Shown here in pieces: positions 7,353 through 10,421 of a DNA stretch of 10,421 nucleotides (the stretch's first letter is position 1; every line of letters starts with the position of its first letter). The notes under the pieces were generated by a model. That model was not told the DNA's origin. It saw nothing but the letters and a program-made list of their open reading frames with translations, and ran no database searches. Origin of the DNA: Auxenochlorella pyrenoidosa (taxonomy: Eukaryota; Chlorophyta; Trebouxiophyceae; Chlorellales; Chlorellaceae); assembly GCA_001430745.1 (NCBI GenBank), contig KQ482028.1, positions 275,764 to 286,184 of the forward strand, written 5' to 3'. A program made the translations under genes and the position numbers.

Positions 7353-8554
7353 GGTTTAGGTGGGTCCCAGAAATACTCAGGTAGTGTGCCAATGTGCAGT
7401 GAAACGATTTCCAGGTCCCGCAAGCGCCTCTGGTGGCCCGGCTCCAAGTGCCCTGCTGGCCAACTGGAGGGGAGATACTGCGCGAACAAAGCCGATCTAA
7501 ACCGCGTCTTTCAGAGAACACATGCTTTAGGAGCCATGCAATACAGCCGGGGGAGGGTGCGGTCTCTGTGGGCTGGGTCCGGACGGGCATCGCCCACCTC
7601 CCTAGGGTGAGCGCCTGGGGCGCATCGCTGCAGTAATCCAACGTCAATTCGATCCTTGGACGCAGTCGAGACCGCGCAGGAGGCGTTTCCCTCTGGCCGC
7701 CGACCTCGCGCCGCCAGCCCAACCACCGCTCAGCCGCCACTCTGCCGGCATGTGCCAGCAGCGCTGGTCTGAGGTCTGCGAGAACTGTGCACCTCTTCAA
7801 AGACGTGGCAAAGAAACCAAACCATCCAGCAGGTTGTGGGGAGGAACAAACAGCCCTGCACCGCCGCAGCCGGCCCAGCAAGTGCGGTCTAGGCGGCCCA
7901 GGGGGCGAGGCTGGCTGCACTGCAGCCGCAGCAGGCCGGCCGCAGCCGCCGAGAGCGAAGCGTGGTGTTCGTCGGGCAGGTGCCGTAGCGTGAAAGCTGG
8001 AGACTGTCCATGCCCTCAAATCCTCCTCACCCTGCGCTTGGAACCCTCCTCTGGAGGTGTGCCACCCTGCTGGGGCGACTGGCGGCAGGAGGGAAAGTCG
8101 CTGCCTTGGGGGCACGCCCGGGCACGCCACTGTTGAGTGCCGCTGAGACGGGCGCTGCTGGCGCGAGGTGGACCCAGTTAGCGCCCGTCCTGACCGTCAG
8201 GAGGGAGTTGGAGCGGCGGGACGGCCGCCCCCTCTGGTCTGCCGCGGGAGAGGCCGCCCTGGGATCCGGAACCCCGCGTCCTGGCACAACCCTGCCAATT
8301 TGAGGTCCGGGCACAGCCCTGCCAAGTTGAGGAAAAGCTGAACTGGTCAAGCCGGGCCCTGCACACCCGCACCCCCAGCCGCGCCTCTGTGGCCTTCTCT
8401 CCACCTTCAGTCCTCCGCACTGGGTGGATCACATGCTGGACGCAGGGACTGTTCAACAGCAGATTGAATTGGTCAAATGTTCATTGCAAGGACGGTCACC
8501 GCATCAACAGAACATCGGCAGCACGGGCCCCAGTGCGGGGCTCACCGAGCCTGC
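7353..8554. other. Intergenic stretch: promoter side of the secreted-protein gene and 3' flank of the hydrolase
   Basis: No phase-consistent exon set is visible. The 7360-7800 part is less GC-rich and should contain the promoter of the secreted-protein gene; no TATA box is seen close to its ATG. The long minus-strand frame over 7267-8130 overlaps exon 1 in a different frame and shows no domain. A 27-bp tandem dimer lies at 8279-8332, and a related phrase (GAAYTGGTCAA) occurs at about 8340 and 8464. Confidence 0.4.
8279..8332 (+). repeat. 27-bp tandem dimer with inverted TGGCA/TGCCA
   Basis: Units 8279-8305 and 8306-8332 differ at 3 of 27 positions. The first contains TGGCA, six bases, then TGCCA, an inverted repeat; the second has GGGCA in place of TGGCA. 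It starts 222 bases past the hydrolase stop codon. Confidence 0.7.
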
Positions 8555-10202
8555 CTACCGCGCAGCAGCTGCACTGCCGGCAGCGGCCACCCCACTGCTG
8601 TCGCTGCCGGCAGCAGCGCCGCCGCTACTCTGGGCCATGGAGGGTACCACGGTGTCTTTAATGAAGCGCACCAGGTGCGAGTTGACCAGCTCGGGCACCT
8701 CGTCATGGGGGCAGTGCCCCGCATCCAGCTCCACAACCTGCGGCACAAGACGTGGGAGGGCCCAGTCGCTGCAGGGGCGCGGCATGGGAGGTGCGCGGCC
8801 GGGGCAGCAGCGCGCCGGCACACAGTTGCTTGCCATCAGCCGTGCTAACATGCGCGGCGGCGGCAGGCGCGGCACACGGCAGCGCGCGCCCCTGCCTCCC
8901 GCCGCACACCAGGGGCAGCGCATGGCAGCGCGCGCCCCTGCCCCCCGCCGCACACCAGGGGCGCCGCACCTCGGCGTTGGGGCAGAAGCGGCGCAGCTCC
9001 TGGGCCCGCAGCTTGGCATTGTTCAGCGGGTCCTTAATGCCCTGCGGTGCCAGCCAGATCAGGGAGGGCCAGATCAGGGCACCACAAGCGGGGAAAGGAG
9101 CGCGTTAGTCGAAGGGAGTCCCTTCATCCCTGCGCAGAAGCCGGCGCTGCCCCTCCCAAACCCTGGAACAACAGCAGAGGTGCCTCCAGTAGCACAGCCG
9201 GCGATGCCGCCGCACAGCGCTTGAGCGTGGCCGTTGCCTCTCGGGCGGGCCCCTGTGCAGCCCTCCGGGCTCGCCTGCAGCACCAGCGTGGGTCCGCCGA
9301 ACTTTTCGGCAACTAGGTAGTTGAGCGCGCGGGGCGGGGGCAGGTAGAACACGCTCCTGCCAGGGAAAATTGGAGGGTTGGCAGCAGTTAATTGCAGCGC
9401 TCCAGGAAGCAAGGCGGCCGTGGCGTGTGCATGCACGCAGCTGTCTCCTGTCTCCGGTCCACGGACCCACCGCTGCCCTCCCGTCCTCGTGCTCCCTGTT
9501 GATCCGCTTGCCGCCCTGGGCGCGCGCAGCGCTGCCCATCCCCACGCCGCCCTTGCATGCGCCCTCCCAGCCCGCGCTCAAGGGCCTGCCTCTGCAGGCC
9601 TCAGGCGCCAGTGGCCTGCCCACCCCCACATGAAGATGCCGACCGCCCCCGTGCCCCCCGCTCCCACCCCCAACCCACCCGCCCAGCTGTCTGCCCGCCA
9701 CCCCCACCTGAAGACGCCCAGCGCTCCCGGGTCGCGCGCCGCCCGCGCAATCTCCGCCCCCAGCCAGCTGTCTGCCCGCTGCGGCTGCACCGGGTACACG
9801 CGCCGCAGCTGCCGCTCAACGTCGCCCTCCAGGAAGGCAAACAGGCCCTGCAGGGGGGCAAACAGGCACTCGAGAAAGAAAAGTTGGCTCTCCAGGCAAG
9901 GCAAACAGGCCTTGCAAAGGGGGGCTCGCACCGCGCAGGTACGCACCGTTGGGGGCGGCATGCAGCGCAGGCGCTGCTGGCTGCCCCGCGTCCTGCTTCG
10001 TGCGCCTGAAGCCGCCCACCGACATGTGTGCATCGCACCGGGGTGCTGGCGCCTGCGGATCGATGCCCAGCAAACAGGCCGTCGAGCCGTCGGTGTTGGA
10101 GCAAACAAGTACGCACCTGGCTCACAGCGTTCACCACAAACGGCGGCGGAGGCTTGGCCGCGGCGGGCTGAACGGGCGGCGCGTAGCCTTCGACCAGCCG
10201 TC
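8555..10202 (-). CDS. Alpha/beta-hydrolase fold protein, 3' five exons (5' part beyond right edge)
   Basis: The exons, in reading order, are 10117-10202, 9708-9847, 9275-9356, 8970-9041 and 8555-8737 (TAG at 8557-8555), phase-consistent throughout and giving about 186 residues. They encode LVEGYAPPVQ and PPPPFVVNAV; then GLFAFLEGDVERQLRRVYPV and EIARAARDPGALGVF; then SVFYLPPPRALNYLV and FGGPTLVLQ; then GIKDPLNNAKLRAQELRRF; then VVELDAGHCPHDEVPELVN and an Ala/Ser/Gly-rich tail. LVLQGIKDP places the catalytic acid (Asp) and AGHCPHDEVPE the catalytic His. The nucleophile elbow (G-x-S-x-G) must lie upstream, since CTGCAG at 10208-10203 is an acceptor. The GHCPHDE-P-LVN motif is typical of plastid and cyanobacterial serine hydrolases that include pheophytinase and chlorophyll dephytylase, so a chloroplast hydrolase acting on a hydrophobic ester is plausible; the substrate is not decided here. 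The intron at 9042-9274 is GC-AG; the others are GT-AG. Confidence 0.85.
8878..8965 (+). repeat. 46-bp tandem duplication inside a hydrolase intron
   Basis: GGCAGCGCGCGCCCCTGC starts at 8878 and again at 8924. About 40 bases of each unit match, with one T/C difference in the run before GCCGCACACCAGGGGC. It fills the donor half of the 232-nt intron 8738-8969, and its second unit ends about three bases from the donor. Confidence 0.75.
9053..9079 (+). repeat. 15-bp direct repeat beside a splice acceptor
   Basis: GCCAGATCAGGG occurs at 9053-9064 and 9068-9079. It lies 11 bases inside the GC-AG intron from the acceptor of the exon ending at 9041. Confidence 0.65.
9273..9274 (-). other. GC splice donor (GC-AG intron 9042-9274)
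   Basis: The exon ends CTG CAG and the intron begins GCGAGC on the minus strand; the acceptor is CCGCAG before GGC ATT AAG. The junction gives LVLQ-GIKDP, the expected continuous strand-to-Asp loop of the fold, in phase 0. No GT donor nearby restores both frame and motif. Confidence 0.65.
9623..9790 (-). repeat. About 80-bp duplication across an exon-intron border
   Basis: The end of exon 9708-9847 and its donor recur, degenerate, inside the next intron. CAGCTGTCTGCCCG (plus strand) occurs at 9765 and 9684 (offset 81), and CCCCCACCTGAAGACGCC at 9701 recurs as CCCCCACATGAAGATGCC at 9623 (offset 78). On the minus strand the true border is CTTCAG/GTGGGGGTGG; the copy reads CTTCATGTGGGGGTGG and has lost the AG before the GT. 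Confidence 0.75.
9837..10110 (-). repeat. Dispersed copies of an exon start in the preceding intron
   Basis: GCAAACAGGC (plus) occurs at 9837, 9858, 9901 and 10070, with a variant GCAAACAAGT at 10101. On the minus strand it is GCCTGTTTGC, part of the first codons (G-L-F-A) of the exon beginning at 9847. The 9901 copy keeps more: TTTGCAAGGCCTGTTTGCC against the true CCTGCAGGGCCTGTTTGCC. The donor phrase GGTGCGTACYTG also appears twice, at the real donor (about 10108-10118) and near 9938-9948. Confidence 0.7.
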
Positions 10203-10421
10203 CTGCAGTTTCGTGGGCGCCAGGTGCGACATGGGGATGGCTGCAACTGTGCCCCAGCCCTCCCCAACCCCCACCCTGCCTTGTGCCACCCTGGCTAGCG
10301 TCCACGCAGAGTTGAAGCATCGCCCCCGCACCTATTCTCCCTGCGAAAGCAACTGCCCTGCTCCGAGTACGTTTGGCGCCCGCAGCGACCAGCGCCCCGC
10401 CCTGCTCCCCCGCCCCCCCCC

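Noticed and set aside
7267..8130. Long minus-strand open frame (287 codons)
   Set aside because: It overlaps exon 1 of the secreted-protein gene in another frame, has mixed composition and no motif. Long chance frames are common in DNA this GC-rich.
10380..10421. C-rich right end as a telomere or special repeat
   Set aside because: It has no periodic telomeric unit and is ordinary GC-rich intron-like sequence, possibly next to a hard-to-assemble homopolymer.

Overview
The window looks like nuclear DNA of a unicellular green alga, most likely a trebouxiophyte of the Chlorella/Micractinium type. The reasons are strongly GC-rich sequence on both strands, codons mostly ending in G or C, Ala/Gly/Pro-rich proteins, and genes cut by many introns of 150-400 bases with GTGNGN donors and (C/T)GCAG acceptors. 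The taxon is inferred from these traits only. Nothing bacterial, viral or organellar is seen. No tRNA, rRNA, CRISPR array or transposase was recognised.

Every gene I can support lies on the minus strand, so the window reads from right to left. (1) 8555-10421+: the 3' half of an alpha/beta-hydrolase gene in five phase-consistent exons, carrying the region of the catalytic Asp and His but not the Ser. One intron is of the GC-AG class, and the introns carry degenerate copies of the neighbouring splice sites. (2) 5101-7352: a complete seven-exon gene for a 158-residue protein with a signal peptide. It includes a 14-nt microexon and I do not recognise the family. (3) 2898-3788: an intronless ankyrin-repeat gene interrupted by one in-frame TGA, placed exactly at the variable position of a G-x-TPLH motif. 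(4) 1207-2130: an intact, intronless ankyrin-repeat paralogue, head-to-tail with the first and sharing its C-terminal domain. (5) 1-273: the edge of a gene that probably encodes a type II membrane anchor, leaving the window to the left.

The stretches between genes (274-1206, 2131-2897, 3789-5100, 7353-8554) hold no exon chain I can defend. They do hold short tandem repeats: a C5G tract, a 10-bp E2F-like doublet, CAAGTC repeats, a hairpin cluster and a 27-bp dimer.

The genes do not form an obvious pathway. The two ankyrin genes are a tandem duplication; the rest are ordinary independent eukaryotic neighbours. The observations most worth following are the isolated TGA in ankyrin gene 2, the microexon gene for an unknown secreted protein, and the local duplications that straddle exon-intron borders of the hydrolase gene.
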